Positions 52,797 through 62,246 of a stretch of 64,000 nucleotides of DNA are shown piece by piece. Numbering within the stretch: the first letter of the stretch is position 1; each line of letters starts with the position of its first letter. The stretch spans positions 186,001 to 250,000 of the forward strand of contig NZ_OEQB01000002.1 in assembly GCF_900240295.1 (NCBI RefSeq). Reading direction: 5' to 3'. The stretch comes from Megasphaera vaginalis (ex Bordigoni et al. 2020). GTDB lineage: Bacteria; Bacillota; Negativicutes; Veillonellales; Megasphaeraceae. Under the pieces are notes generated by a model. That model was not told where the DNA came from. It ran no database searches and saw only the letters and a program-made list of their open reading frames with translations. The translations under genes and the position numbers were made by a program.

Positions 52797-54332
52797 TTAT
52801 TTTTTAAAGCTTCTCGAAGAAAGCGCATTCATTGCAATGTGAAGGGCTTTCAGGCGAGGAGCTTTTTTATACATATGCGACTCCATACGGCGCAGGATGT
52901 CTCCCAGGGAGGTGACGGCTTCCACGATGTAGGGCCCTTTATTGAGCATGACGCATTCCGCCCGTTCACCCATGGCCGCGTCGGTGATTTCCGCCCGTGA
53001 CGGCAAACCGGTCTTGACCATGTTTTCCAATACTTGCGTGGCCCAAATAACGGGGACGTGGGCGGCTTCGCAGATCCAGAGAATCTCTTCCTGCAATTCC
53101 GAAAGGCGGTGGTAGCCGACTTCCACCGCCAGATCGCCGCGGGCGATCATAACGCCGAACGGATGGCTTGAAGCTGCCTGCACGATAATCTCAGGCAAGT
53201 GCTGGACCGACTCTTTTGTTTCCACTTTGGCAATGATTCCGATCTTGCGCGCGTCGTCGCCGCGGCGTTTTTGCAGTTCCTGTTGGAGGAGACGGACATC
53301 GGCGGCCGATTTTACGAAGGAATAGCCGACAAGGTTGGCGTGGGCGGCGATGAAATCCAGGTCGTCCAGATCTTTTTCCGTCAACGGAGAAATCGGCAGC
53401 GGCGTTTCCGGGAAATTCAGACTCTTTTGATTTTTCAGTTTACTTCCCGTCGGCCTGGCATAGGTCAGGCGTATGTATGCCCCCTGCGGCGTAATTTCAC
53501 TGATGCGGCCTTGTACTTTTCCTTCATCAATTAAGACGGGATCGCCGATCTTCAAGGTTTTAAAGATTTCGGGAATTTTGCAGGTAATGACGATGTCGCC
53601 TGCATAGTCAGCAGGATAGCTGTCAATGGAATGGGCGGCGAGAAATACTGTATCGCCAATAAACAGTTTGGTGTCCAACCCTTTGACGAGAATTTCGTCA
53701 ATACGTATTTTCGGCCCCGACAGATCCATGTAAATCTTGCAGGGGCGCCGGTTTTCCGCGGCGGCGCGGCGGACGTTGTCGATCATGCGCTGCCAGATTT
53801 CCTTGTCATCATGAGCGCAGTTGATACGGGCCGTGTTCATGCCCGAGCGGATGAGGTCGTCAATCAGCGTATAGTCGTCGGCGGCTTCTGTCGGCAGTGT
53901 TACCATGATATGTGTATACGGTTCGCCTTGGCTGCCGCCGAAAAGGGCGGAGGTATTATGGCGCAGCAGTTTTTCACCGTGAAAAAACATTTTTTGCGGC
54001 GGATAGTCGATTAACTCCTGATCGCTTTTGCCGCAGATACGCCCTAAAGAGGCCATGACGGCGTCGAGATTGACGATCGTTCTGGCTTCACTTCTGCCGA
54101 GTGAGGAGAGGCCAAGGGAAAGGAGATTACTTTGCAGATCTTGCAGATCACGGCTGCGTAAAGCCAAATAAAAGGCCAAATTTAAAGCACTGTAGAGAAA
54201 TGTTTTTCTGTAAATATACGGTCGCCATGTTTTGAACAGGTCCAGACCGTCGCTGAGCACATCGTGACGCAGCGCATATAAACGATCATATAAGTGGTTT
54301 AAATAGTATTGCCGTCCATTGTCTTCTGTCAT
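52797..54332 (-). CDS. Atypical pyruvate kinase (N-terminal extension, no C-terminal regulatory domain)
   Basis: 511 residues. About 130 N-terminal residues are helical and outside the usual fold. The barrel domain follows with recognisable motifs: MNTARINCAHD (usually NFSHG), MDLSGPKIR (usually DTKGPKIR), GIIAKVETKESV with the catalytic Lys, MIARGDLAVEVG, and WATQVLENMVKTGLPSRAEITDAA. The chain ends about 40 residues after that, so the C-terminal domain that binds allosteric effectors is absent. Phosphoryl transfer between PEP and ADP is likely, but the changes in the substrate motifs mean another PEP-linked role is possible. PEP synthase and its regulators lie 4-8 kb downstream. Confidence 0.8.
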   Translation of the reverse strand: MTEDNGRQYYLNHLYDRLYALRHDVLSDGLDLFKTWRPYIYRKTFLYSALNLAFYLALRSRDLQDLQSNLLSLGLSSLGRSEARTIVNLDAVMASLGRICGKSDQELIDYPPQKMFFHGEKLLRHNTSALFGGSQGEPYTHIMVTLPTEAADDYTLIDDLIRSGMNTARINCAHDDKEIWQRMIDNVRRAAAENRRPCKIYMDLSGPKIRIDEILVKGLDTKLFIGDTVFLAAHSIDSYPADYAGDIVITCKIPEIFKTLKIGDPVLIDEGKVQGRISEITPQGAYIRLTYARPTGSKLKNQKSLNFPETPLPISPLTEKDLDDLDFIAAHANLVGYSFVKSAADVRLLQQELQKRRGDDARKIGIIAKVETKESVQHLPEIIVQAASSHPFGVMIARGDLAVEVGYHRLSELQEEILWICEAAHVPVIWATQVLENMVKTGLPSRAEITDAAMGERAECVMLNKGPYIVEAVTSLGDILRRMESHMYKKAPRLKALHIAMNALSSRSFKK

Positions 54333-54504
54333 GTTCTTTCCTCCTTGCCGCCGATCTGAAATACATGGTTTATCTAACTATTTTAGCAAATTTTACCGTC
54401 TTATAGAGAGTGTTTTTATCGAATAATGTAAAAAATAGGAAAAATATGTACGTCCCGACAGCCGTTCTGCTGACAACTGCATAAGAGATGAGACGGATTT
54501 GGCA

Positions 54505-55602
54505 TCAATCTTTCTGCGCCTTTATCGTTATACAGAGGATTTCCGCTCTTGTTCCGAGGCGGAACGGCATGCCCCAGAAGCCGCAGCCGCAGGAAACGAC
54601 GGCCGTCATGGGGCCGAATGTTCTACAGCCGTAGTTCAATGTATATAATCGGTTTGTTACACAGGTGGCCGGGAAAAATTGGCCGCCGTGAGTGTGGCCG
54701 GCCAAATACAGATCGTATCCTCGGCGATATGCTTCTTCGATACGCAGCGGTTCATGATCAATAAGGATATTCAGCGGCGTTTTTGCGGCAGCCATGACGG
54801 CCTTGTCGCGGCTGTGCAGATAGTCATCCATGCCGGTCAGCGAAATATCTTCCCTGACGGAAAGTTGTTCGTTTCGAAGGAAACGAATCGGGAAAAAAGC
54901 GTCGGCTTCTTCCTGTATATCACTGAAGAAATAATCGTGGTTGCCATAGACGGCGTATATTCCGAGAGGCGCTTCCAGGCGTCGAAAGGCGGCATAACTT
55001 TTATCACGTAAAACAAAATCGAGATTTCCGTCGATCATGTCGCCGCCGAAAATGATGATGTCACCATGCAGGCTGTTCAATTGCTGTACGAGGCGGCGGC
55101 TGTATTTTTTGCTGAGAAGCGGACCGAGATGAATGTCCGTCGCGAAGATAAGCTTTATGTCCGCTGTAATAACGGCAGAGGGGATGATGACGTTTTTTAT
55201 TTTGATCTGCAGCGCCAGATACGTGCCGTAGAGAAACAGGCACACGATGGCCGTAAGGCCGCAGATGCCGAAAGAAGGAAGCCATTCCCGCCATTGCGGA
55301 AGCATGCCTGACAGGAAGGAAAGGAGAAAGGAAACGGTGAACAGGAGAAAAAGGAGAAACGAATAGAGACTGAAAATCAACCAGTAGCCGCCGATCCAAG
55401 CGAGAATTTTTATTGGCAGCACGGGCAGGTTGTCCATCGCGTTGTGAGAGACGGCAAAAGCTGCGGATAAAGCCAGAAACAGCCATAAGAACAGAACGGA
55501 GGATACGCCGGGAAATGCGGTGCCGTACATCAGCCAGGCGGCAGCGGAACCGATTGCCGTTAAGACGGCGATATTACGAAAGAAGAGTCTGCGATTATGC
55601 AT
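54505..55602 (-). CDS. Membrane-anchored metallophosphoesterase (YkuE-like)
   Basis: 365 residues. Four to five N-terminal membrane helices (to about residue 145) precede a calcineurin-type phosphoesterase domain with the metal motifs FATDIHLG, GGDMIDGN, YGNHDYF and LAGHTHGGQFFP, the complete set. Substrates of such proteins include UDP-linked lipids, cyclic nucleotides and phospholipids; which applies here is unknown. The ATG at 55602 follows AAAGGAGG; the frame runs to 55662 without an RBS. Confidence 0.88.
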   Translation of the reverse strand: MHNRRLFFRNIAVLTAIGSAAAWLMYGTAFPGVSSVLFLWLFLALSAAFAVSHNAMDNLPVLPIKILAWIGGYWLIFSLYSFLLFLLFTVSFLLSFLSGMLPQWREWLPSFGICGLTAIVCLFLYGTYLALQIKIKNVIIPSAVITADIKLIFATDIHLGPLLSKKYSRRLVQQLNSLHGDIIIFGGDMIDGNLDFVLRDKSYAAFRRLEAPLGIYAVYGNHDYFFSDIQEEADAFFPIRFLRNEQLSVREDISLTGMDDYLHSRDKAVMAAAKTPLNILIDHEPLRIEEAYRRGYDLYLAGHTHGGQFFPATCVTNRLYTLNYGCRTFGPMTAVVSCGCGFWGMPFRLGTRAEILCITIKAQKD

Positions 55603-55634
55603 GGTAATACGGCCTCCTTTACAGCTTACGATAT

Positions 55635-55667
55635 AAAAAATGCAGCGGTACAGACGCTGCATTTTTT
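55635..55667. terminator. Terminator downstream of the PBP1A gene
   Basis: AAAAAATGCAGCG (55635-55647) pairs with CGCTGCATTTTTT (55655-55667), loop of 7. It sits between two genes that both run on the minus strand and ends the PBP transcript. Confidence 0.9.
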
Positions 55668-55676
55668 AGTAGGTTA

Positions 55677-57752
55677 TTATTCTCGTTTATTGTTTCGAGA
55701 CGGCGATTCTTTCGATTGGTCCGATTCGTCGTCCGTATTACGTGTGCGGTCTTTGGTCGTGTCGCTTTGTTCGCTGTCGGTTTTTCCTTTATCCGTTTTT
55801 ACGTTTTTCTTGTCGGCTTTCTTATCGGTTTTGCTCTTTTCTGTCGCAGTGTTGTCTTCTTCCGGTTCTTCCCGGATAGGCGCCATGCCGGCAGGCACGT
55901 CGAAGTCTTTCACCGATTCGTCGGCGACAGCGGCAGACATATAGTCATGCCAGATTTGAGCCGGTATTGTGCCGCCGTACACTTCACCCAGCGTTTCCGA
56001 GCCGGTATCATCGCCGATCCAGACTGCCGTAACGATATTCGGCGTATATCCGACGAACCAGGCGTCTTTATTGTCGTCCGTCGTACCGGTCTTGCCGGCG
56101 GCAGGTCTGCCGATGGCGGCTGTTGTGCCCGTGCCGGAGGTCATGACGTCAGAAAGCATATCAGTCATCATATAGGCTTCTTTTTCCGTAAGGACTTGTG
56201 TTTTTGTCCGTTCGCTTTCGAGGGAATTATCTTCAATAACATTACCGTTGCGGTCGAGGATTTTGACGATTCCCGTCGGCTTTATGAATACGCCTTTGTT
56301 GGCAAAGGTGCCGTAAGCGCCGGCTATTTCGAGCGGCGTTACGCCGTGCGTCAGGCCGCCGAGGGCCATGGCCAGGTTGGAGTCGCCGTTTTCCAGCGTG
56401 GTAATGCCCATCTTGCGGGCGTTGGAGATAATATTATCCGTGCCGACTTTATCGGCAACTTGAACGGCAACGGTATTAATCGAAAGCGTTAATGCCGTAC
56501 GCAAGGAAACGGAACCGCGATATTGCCTGTCGGCGTTTTGCGGATGCCAATTGCCGTATGATATTTCTTCATCATTTATGTGTGTAGAGGGACTCATGTC
56601 ATGTTGCAGCGCCGTAGCGTAAACAAAAGGCTTGAAGGCGGAACCGGGTTGGCGAACGGCCATCGTGGCGCGGTTGAAGCTGTCCTGGTTGCGGCCGCCG
56701 ACCATGGCGAGAATATAGCCGGTATGAGGGTCTAGAGATACAATCGCGCACTGCGGTTGCGTCAAGCCGTTGGCATCTTCGTAATTATCGGGAAGGTCTG
56801 CCAAGGCTTTTACGGCGGCGTGCTGTTTTTTCGTGTCCAAAGTCGTGTAAATTTTCAACCCTTCTTTATACAAAGCGTCGTCGCCGTATTTCTTCGCAAT
56901 TTCCTGGGATACGTAATCAATGAAAGCAGCAGTCTCGTTGTTGGCAACTGTTGATTTTTTCTTAACCAGTTCCAGATCGGCGTCTTTTGCTTTCGTTGCT
57001 TCGCTTTCGCTGATGTAGCCGTATTTTACCATCTGGCTGAGAACGACATTCCTTCTGGCGATCCCTTCATTCAGATTTGTCAGCGGCGAATAATAATTCG
57101 GGCTTTTCGGCAGACCTGCAAGCATAGCGCATTGCGTCAAATTCAATTCCGTTACATCTTTGCCGAAATACGTCTGTGCCGCCGTTTGGATACCGTAAGC
57201 ACCTTGCCCGAAGTAAATCTGATTCATATACATTTCGAGGATTTCTTTTTTGCTGTATTTCCGTTCGATTTCCAACGCGAGCATGGCTTCCTGTATTTTT
57301 CTCTTCAACGTTTGCTCCTGCGACAGGAAAGCGTTTTTTGCCAGCTGCTGCGTTATCGTGCTGCCGCCCTGGGCGATGCCTCTGTTGGTCACATTGGTAA
57401 TGACTGCACGAACGATGCCGATGGGGTCAATACCGATATGGTCATAAAAGCGGTTATCTTCAGCGGCAATAAAGGCATTCTGCAAATTCTGAGGAACTTT
57501 GTTGATATCAATAGGCAAGCGGTTCTGATCGGAGTGCAGCGTAGTGATCAGGCGTCCTTTGTTGTCGAATACTTGTGACGAAACGGCAGGTCTCATATTA
57601 TTTCCGACAGCCGGAAGACTTTGATAGGCTGCGAAAATATAACCGAAGCCGATACCGGCAGCAATGACGATACATAGCGCTACGAGGACGCGTAAGAAAT
57701 GGGTTGAACTGCGTTTCTTCACGTGTTTTGCCCGGCGTCTTGGTGTATACAT
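55677..57752 (-). CDS. Class A penicillin-binding protein (PBP1A family)
   Basis: 691 residues. One membrane helix (about 21-43), a glycosyltransferase domain with EDNRFYDHIGIDPIGI and GGSTITQQLAKNAFLSQ, then a transpeptidase domain with the serine motif GSAFKPF, SIN in the second motif and KTGTTDDNKDAWFVG as the third. It polymerises and cross-links peptidoglycan in the periplasm. The last 60 residues are a low-complexity Lys/Asp/Glu/Ser/Thr tail. RBS AGGAGG directly before the ATG. Confidence 0.95.
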   Translation of the reverse strand: MYTPRRRAKHVKKRSSTHFLRVLVALCIVIAAGIGFGYIFAAYQSLPAVGNNMRPAVSSQVFDNKGRLITTLHSDQNRLPIDINKVPQNLQNAFIAAEDNRFYDHIGIDPIGIVRAVITNVTNRGIAQGGSTITQQLAKNAFLSQEQTLKRKIQEAMLALEIERKYSKKEILEMYMNQIYFGQGAYGIQTAAQTYFGKDVTELNLTQCAMLAGLPKSPNYYSPLTNLNEGIARRNVVLSQMVKYGYISESEATKAKDADLELVKKKSTVANNETAAFIDYVSQEIAKKYGDDALYKEGLKIYTTLDTKKQHAAVKALADLPDNYEDANGLTQPQCAIVSLDPHTGYILAMVGGRNQDSFNRATMAVRQPGSAFKPFVYATALQHDMSPSTHINDEEISYGNWHPQNADRQYRGSVSLRTALTLSINTVAVQVADKVGTDNIISNARKMGITTLENGDSNLAMALGGLTHGVTPLEIAGAYGTFANKGVFIKPTGIVKILDRNGNVIEDNSLESERTKTQVLTEKEAYMMTDMLSDVMTSGTGTTAAIGRPAAGKTGTTDDNKDAWFVGYTPNIVTAVWIGDDTGSETLGEVYGGTIPAQIWHDYMSAAVADESVKDFDVPAGMAPIREEPEEDNTATEKSKTDKKADKKNVKTDKGKTDSEQSDTTKDRTRNTDDESDQSKESPSRNNKRE

Positions 57753-58060
57753 AAATCCTCCTGTGTGGGGCTGCGTTGGTGCCTCTCCGTTAGTTGTTTA
57801 TACCTTTTGCGGTATCATGAATTATAATTACTATTGTTTATTATATCACAATTAAATGCATCGTCACATATAAAAAGTCATAAAATTATGAGAGGAAAAT
57901 GAGTGCCTGCCGGGCAGGTCATACTCATAAAAAACGAAGGAAGAGCAAGTCCGTACGAGAGGAAAACAGCGGGCATTGCTTGCAGCGGGATTTGTTCAAT
58001 AGTGTATGTTATATGTAAAATAAATATCACAATATGACCGAGACAAGTCGGGATATTTTG
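57753..58060. other. Gene-free region between divergent PBP and PEP-synthase genes
   Basis: About 300 bases with no credible gene, AT-rich near 57820-57890. It must contain the minus-strand PBP promoter and the upstream control region of ppsA. Confidence 0.5.
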
Positions 58061-58092
58061 TTGACAACTTAGAATTAATGATGTACTATAAT
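58061..58092 (+). promoter_or_regulatory. Promoter of the PEP synthase gene
   Basis: TTGACA (58061-58066), 17 bases, then TACTAT (58084-58089); an overlapping TATAAT at 58087-58092 is a better -10 but has a 20-base spacer. Confidence 0.65.
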
Positions 58093-58143
58093 GGCAAATA
58101 TATTTAATTTAGTATATGCAGTTTATCATCAGGAGGTATGAGG

Positions 58144-60531
58144 ATGGATAGAAATACGGCTTTTGTACTGTGGTTTGATGAATTACGGCGTTCAGATGTT
58201 GATCTGGTAGGAGGAAAGTCGTCCTCGTTAGGCGAATTGACATCGCAAACGAAGGTTCCCGTTCCGTACGGTTATGCCACGACGGCTGCCGGCTACAGGC
58301 ATTTTATGGAAGCCACAGGCCTTAACGGCAAGATCAAAGAACTCCTGACAGGCCTTACGGATGTGGAAGATCCGGTACAGCTCCGCGATGTTACGGCAGC
58401 TATCCGGAAAGCCGTCTGTGATGCGGATATGCCGCGTGATTTGGCCGATTCGATTCGCCAGAGCTATATTGAATTGGGAGAAAAGGTTGGGCAGGCGGAC
58501 CCGTATGTTGCCGTTCGTTCCAGTGCGACGGCGGAAGATTTGCCGGATGCCAGTTTTGCCGGTCAGCAAGATACGTATCTGAATGTTAAAGGCGCCGACA
58601 TGGTCATTCAAAAAGTAAAAGAATGCTATGCTTCCACTTTTACCGATCGCGCGACGTATTACCGGACGAAGAAGGGGTTTGACCACCTGGAAGTTGCCCT
58701 CAGCGCGGCCGTACAGATGATGGTGTTCTCTAAAGCCGCCGGCGTTATGTTTACTGTCGATTTGGTTACGGGCGATGATTCGACGATCACTATTGAAGGA
58801 GCCTGGGGCCTTGGTGAATATGTCGTACAGGGCACGGTTACGCCGGATAATTTTAAAGTGAAGAAAGATGATTTGACCATTTTATCAAAAATGGTCAATA
58901 CGAAGCCGGTTATGCTGGTTCGTAAAGAAGGCGGCGATTGCGAAGAAGTGGTCGTGCCGAGGGAACAGCAGAAAGAACAGGTCATTACGGAAGAACAGAT
59001 TAAGGAACTGGCATCGTACGCAAAAGCGATTGAAGCCCATTACGGCTGCTATATGGATATGGAATGGGGCGTCGATGAACGGGACGGCAAGGTATGGTTG
59101 CTTCAGGCACGGCCGGAAACGGTCTGGTCGAAAAAGAACAGTGAAAAGAAGGGCGCATCGGATGCTTCCGCCGTAACGTCGAATCGTGTCGTCATTGTGA
59201 AGGGACTCCCCGCCAGCCCCGGCAACGCAGCCGGCAAGGCGCATGTCATTTTGGATCCGGCACAGATCGGCGAATTTAAAGACGGAGAAATCCTTGTTAC
59301 GACCATGACGGCGCCGGATTGGGTTCCGGCCATGAAAAAAGCAAAAGCCATCGTTACCGATGCCGGCGGGATGACCTGCCATGCTTCCATTGTCAGCCGT
59401 GAATTGGGGATTCCGTGTATTGTCGGAACGAAGAGCCGCAGTGTAGAAGCGACGACGACGATTGCTGACGGCATGGATATTACGGTAGATGCTACGAACG
59501 GCATCGTCTATGAAGGGATCGTGGCGGATATCGTCAAACTGGTCGCTGCGAGCGGCGCTGCGGCAACTGTCGTCGCAGCCGAACCGGTGCCCGTTACGGG
59601 AACGAAAATATATATGAATCTGGGCAATCCGGATCTGGCTGAAAAACACGGGAAGCTGCCGTGTGACGGTATCGGCTTGATGCGTGAAGAGTTTATCTGG
59701 ACGACATTCATTCATGAACATCCGTTGTATTTGATTGAAATCGGCCATCCCGAACGCGTTGTCGATCAGCTGGCCGATGGTATGCGCAAGGTATGCCAGG
59801 CGCTGGCTCCGCGCCCCGTAACGCTTCGCTTCAGTGATTTTAAATCGAGCGAATATCGTAATCTTAAGGGCGGGGATAAGTATGAGCCGCAGGAAAGCAG
59901 CGCGCTTTTGGGCTGGCGCGGCGCTTCCCGCTACTACGACCCGAAATATACGGAAGCTTTCAAATTGGAACTGAAAGCCGTTAAAAAAGTTCGTGAAGAA
60001 TATGGCTTCAAAAATCTCAATGTCATGATTCCTTTCTGCCGCCGCGTCGATGAAATGGAAAAAATCGTCGCGCTCATGGCAGCAGAAGGATTGCATCGCG
60101 GGCCGGATTTTAAAGTATGGCTCATGGCTGAAATTCCCTCCAATATCATCTTGGCAGATCAGTTTAACCGGTTCGTTGACGGCTATTCCATCGGCTCCAA
60201 TGATTTGACGATGCTGATCATGGGCTGCGACCGCGATAATGATACGGTGGCTCCTCTCTTCGACGAACGAAATCTCGCTGTGAAGCGTGCCATCAGACAT
60301 TTGATTTCCGTCGCTCATAAAGACGGCAAGACTGTCTCCATCTGCGGGCAGGCTCCCAGCGTATATCCTGATTTTACGGAATTTCTGGTCAAGAGCGGCA
60401 TCGATTCGGTTTCGGTCAATCCCGATGCCGTCATCTCTACGCGCAAGAGCGTCGCGCAGATTGAACAGCGGATTTTGATGGATTCCTTAACCGGAAGGGG
60501 TCGCGTCGATACAGAAGATTATACGTGGTAA
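58144..60531 (+). CDS. ppsA: Phosphoenolpyruvate synthase (pyruvate, water dikinase)
   Basis: 795 residues, the usual size. The N-terminal ATP-binding domain begins WFDELRRSDVDLVGGKSSSLGEL. The phosphorylated histidine lies in GGMTCHASIVSRELG (about residue 420), and the C-terminal PEP-binding barrel ends with SVSICGQAPS and a regulatory threonine-type region typical of the family. It converts pyruvate, ATP and water to PEP, AMP and phosphate for gluconeogenesis. An ATG at 58138 is too close to AGGAGG (58131-58136), so the ATG at 58144 is preferred. Two regulators of this step follow. Confidence 0.95.
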   Translation: MDRNTAFVLWFDELRRSDVDLVGGKSSSLGELTSQTKVPVPYGYATTAAGYRHFMEATGLNGKIKELLTGLTDVEDPVQLRDVTAAIRKAVCDADMPRDLADSIRQSYIELGEKVGQADPYVAVRSSATAEDLPDASFAGQQDTYLNVKGADMVIQKVKECYASTFTDRATYYRTKKGFDHLEVALSAAVQMMVFSKAAGVMFTVDLVTGDDSTITIEGAWGLGEYVVQGTVTPDNFKVKKDDLTILSKMVNTKPVMLVRKEGGDCEEVVVPREQQKEQVITEEQIKELASYAKAIEAHYGCYMDMEWGVDERDGKVWLLQARPETVWSKKNSEKKGASDASAVTSNRVVIVKGLPASPGNAAGKAHVILDPAQIGEFKDGEILVTTMTAPDWVPAMKKAKAIVTDAGGMTCHASIVSRELGIPCIVGTKSRSVEATTTIADGMDITVDATNGIVYEGIVADIVKLVAASGAAATVVAAEPVPVTGTKIYMNLGNPDLAEKHGKLPCDGIGLMREEFIWTTFIHEHPLYLIEIGHPERVVDQLADGMRKVCQALAPRPVTLRFSDFKSSEYRNLKGGDKYEPQESSALLGWRGASRYYDPKYTEAFKLELKAVKKVREEYGFKNLNVMIPFCRRVDEMEKIVALMAAEGLHRGPDFKVWLMAEIPSNIILADQFNRFVDGYSIGSNDLTMLIMGCDRDNDTVAPLFDERNLAVKRAIRHLISVAHKDGKTVSICGQAPSVYPDFTEFLVKSGIDSVSVNPDAVISTRKSVAQIEQRILMDSLTGRGRVDTEDYTW

Positions 60532-60542
60532 TCTGTTGCGGA

Positions 60543-60588
60543 AAAAAGGCGATGCCGAAAGGGATTTCCCTTTTCGGTTCGCCTTTTT
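60543..60588 (+). terminator. Terminator after ppsA
   Basis: AAAAAGGCGATGCCGAAAGGG pairs, with two mismatches, with CCCTTTTCGGTTCGCCTTTTT; T-run at the end. Confidence 0.85.
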
Positions 60589-60671
60589 CCTGTATATTGT
60601 GTATACTGTTTATAATAGTATAAAATATGTTTGGTGGAAATCTGCGAAAAACAGGAGGTGACAAGGAAATA

Positions 60672-61313
60672 ATGTTATCGGAACGTCAAGAGACGATATT
60701 GCAGATCGTCAGAGAAAACAGCCCGATTACGGGACAGCATATTGCCGACAGGCTCCACGTGACCAGGGCGGCGCTGCGTTCGGATCTGGCAATATTGACG
60801 ATGCTGGGGCTGATTGATGCCAGACCTAAATTGGGGTATTTTTTTACGGGAAATAAAGAAAAAGATCTGCTCTCTCGTGTTATCACGGACATTCGCGTCA
60901 GTACCTGTTTGTCACAGCCCGTTATCGTCGGCGAGCATACAAGTGCTTATGATGCTATTATCGCCATGTTTACGGAGGATGTGGGCACTGTTTTTGTCGG
61001 CAATGAGAACATGTTGCTCGGCGTCGTATCCCGTAAGGATCTGTTGAAAACGGCAATGGGAAATAACGATCTGCAATCTTTGCCTGTGCGCATGGTCATG
61101 ACGCCTGTAAGCAAATTAATTTATGTCGAAGGCGATGACAAGGCGCTCTTTGCGGCGCAACGCATGATCGAATATGAAATTGATTGTCTGCCTGTCGTGC
61201 GGGTGCTGCCCAGTACCGAAGGAAAGAAAAAAGATCTGCAGATCATCGGGCGGATTTCCAAAACGAACATTACCCGTCTGTTTGTGGACTGCGGTATGGG
61301 AAGGAGAGCTTAA
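60672..61313 (+). CDS. ccpN: CcpN-like transcriptional repressor (HTH plus paired CBS domains)
   Basis: 213 residues. An N-terminal winged helix (LSERQETILQIVRENSPITG, then VTRAALRSDLAILTML) is followed by two CBS domains (about 80-205) that bind adenine nucleotides. CcpN represses gluconeogenic genes when glucose is present. In Bacillus ccpN is paired with the PEP-synthase/PPDK regulatory protein gene, and the same pair occurs here one base apart. Its position just after ppsA makes that gene a probable target. Start ATG at 60672. Confidence 0.9.
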   Translation: MLSERQETILQIVRENSPITGQHIADRLHVTRAALRSDLAILTMLGLIDARPKLGYFFTGNKEKDLLSRVITDIRVSTCLSQPVIVGEHTSAYDAIIAMFTEDVGTVFVGNENMLLGVVSRKDLLKTAMGNNDLQSLPVRMVMTPVSKLIYVEGDDKALFAAQRMIEYEIDCLPVVRVLPSTEGKKKDLQIIGRISKTNITRLFVDCGMGRRA

Positions 61314-61314
61314 A

Positions 61315-62139
61315 TTGCCATTACCGATTATTTACGCCTGCTCCGATTCGCTCGGCGATACGGCCGAACGTGTTGCCAGAGCGGCGGCCAGTCAATATGA
61401 CCAGGAGAAATTCAATATCATACGAGTTCCTTATATCCGGTCGGAACAGCAAATCGAAGAACTGGTCAAAAAGGCTGCGACAGCGCATGCCATGATTTGT
61501 TATACCGTTATTTCCCCGACATTGCGTCGCAAGTTGCAGGATATGACGGCCAATTTGGATATTCCCGTTATTGATATCATCGGGCCGATGTTAGCCGGTG
61601 TCGGCAGTATTGCCGGAACGGAACCGACGTTGCGTGCCGGGATGATTCACCAACTCGATAAAGAATATTTTCGTCGCGTCGATGCCATTGAATTTGCCGT
61701 TAAATTCGACGACGGTAAGAATCCCCTCGGATTTTTGAAGGCCGACGTCGTTATCATTGGCGTGTCGCGTACGTCAAAAACGCCGCTTTCCATGTATTTG
61801 GCGCATAAACGGATCAAAGCCGCCAACTTGCCGTTGGTCCCGGAAGTAGCCTTGCCGCAGGAATTGTTTGAAATCCCGGCCCGGAAAATCGTCGGCCTCG
61901 TTATTGATCCTTTCAAGCTGAATTTTATTCGCTCCGAACGGCTGCGGGCCATGGGATTGGAGCCGAACGCCAGCTATGCCAATGTCGAACGTATCAATGA
62001 GGAACTGGAGTATGCGCGAGGCGTTATGCGCAGGTTACATTGTCCGGTTATCGATGTCTCTTCAAAGGCCATTGAGGAAACGGCGAATCTGATAATGGAT
62101 ATAGTCAAACGCAATGCCGATCTGTATGAAGATGAATAA
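61315..62139 (+). CDS. PEP synthase regulatory protein (kinase/pyrophosphorylase, DUF299)
   Basis: 274 residues from a TTG with AAGGAGAG 6 bases upstream. It begins IIYACSDSLGDTAERVARAA as in this family, and its P-loop-like motif is GVSRTSKTPLSMYLA. Members use ADP to phosphorylate a threonine of PEP synthase (or PPDK) and so switch it off, and reverse this with phosphate. The target, ppsA, lies 800 bases upstream, and the gene is coupled to ccpN. Confidence 0.94.
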   Translation: MPLPIIYACSDSLGDTAERVARAAASQYDQEKFNIIRVPYIRSEQQIEELVKKAATAHAMICYTVISPTLRRKLQDMTANLDIPVIDIIGPMLAGVGSIAGTEPTLRAGMIHQLDKEYFRRVDAIEFAVKFDDGKNPLGFLKADVVIIGVSRTSKTPLSMYLAHKRIKAANLPLVPEVALPQELFEIPARKIVGLVIDPFKLNFIRSERLRAMGLEPNASYANVERINEELEYARGVMRRLHCPVIDVSSKAIEETANLIMDIVKRNADLYEDE

Positions 62140-62142
62140 TAT

Positions 62143-62173
62143 AAAAAGGACCGATCAGTTGATCGGTCCTTTT
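62143..62173 (+). terminator. Terminator after the ccpN-PSRP pair
   Basis: AAAAAGGACCGATCA pairs with TGATCGGTCCTTTT; tiny loop, T-run at the end. Confidence 0.9.
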
Positions 62174-62204
62174 GGTTGTCATAGAAAGGACGGGTATAAA
62201 CCAT

Positions 62205-62238
62205 AAAAAGAGATGACTCATGAGAATCATCTCTTTTT
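62205..62238 (-). terminator. Terminator of rpmB
   Basis: AAAAAGAGATGA pairs with TCATCTCTTTTT around a 10-base loop, 9 bases after the rpmB stop on the minus strand. Confidence 0.85.
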
Positions 62239-62246
62239 ATGGGGGA

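Noticed and set aside
58885-60318. A 477-codon minus-strand open frame inside ppsA
   Set aside because: Antisense shadow of PEP synthase; no RBS and no recognisable product.
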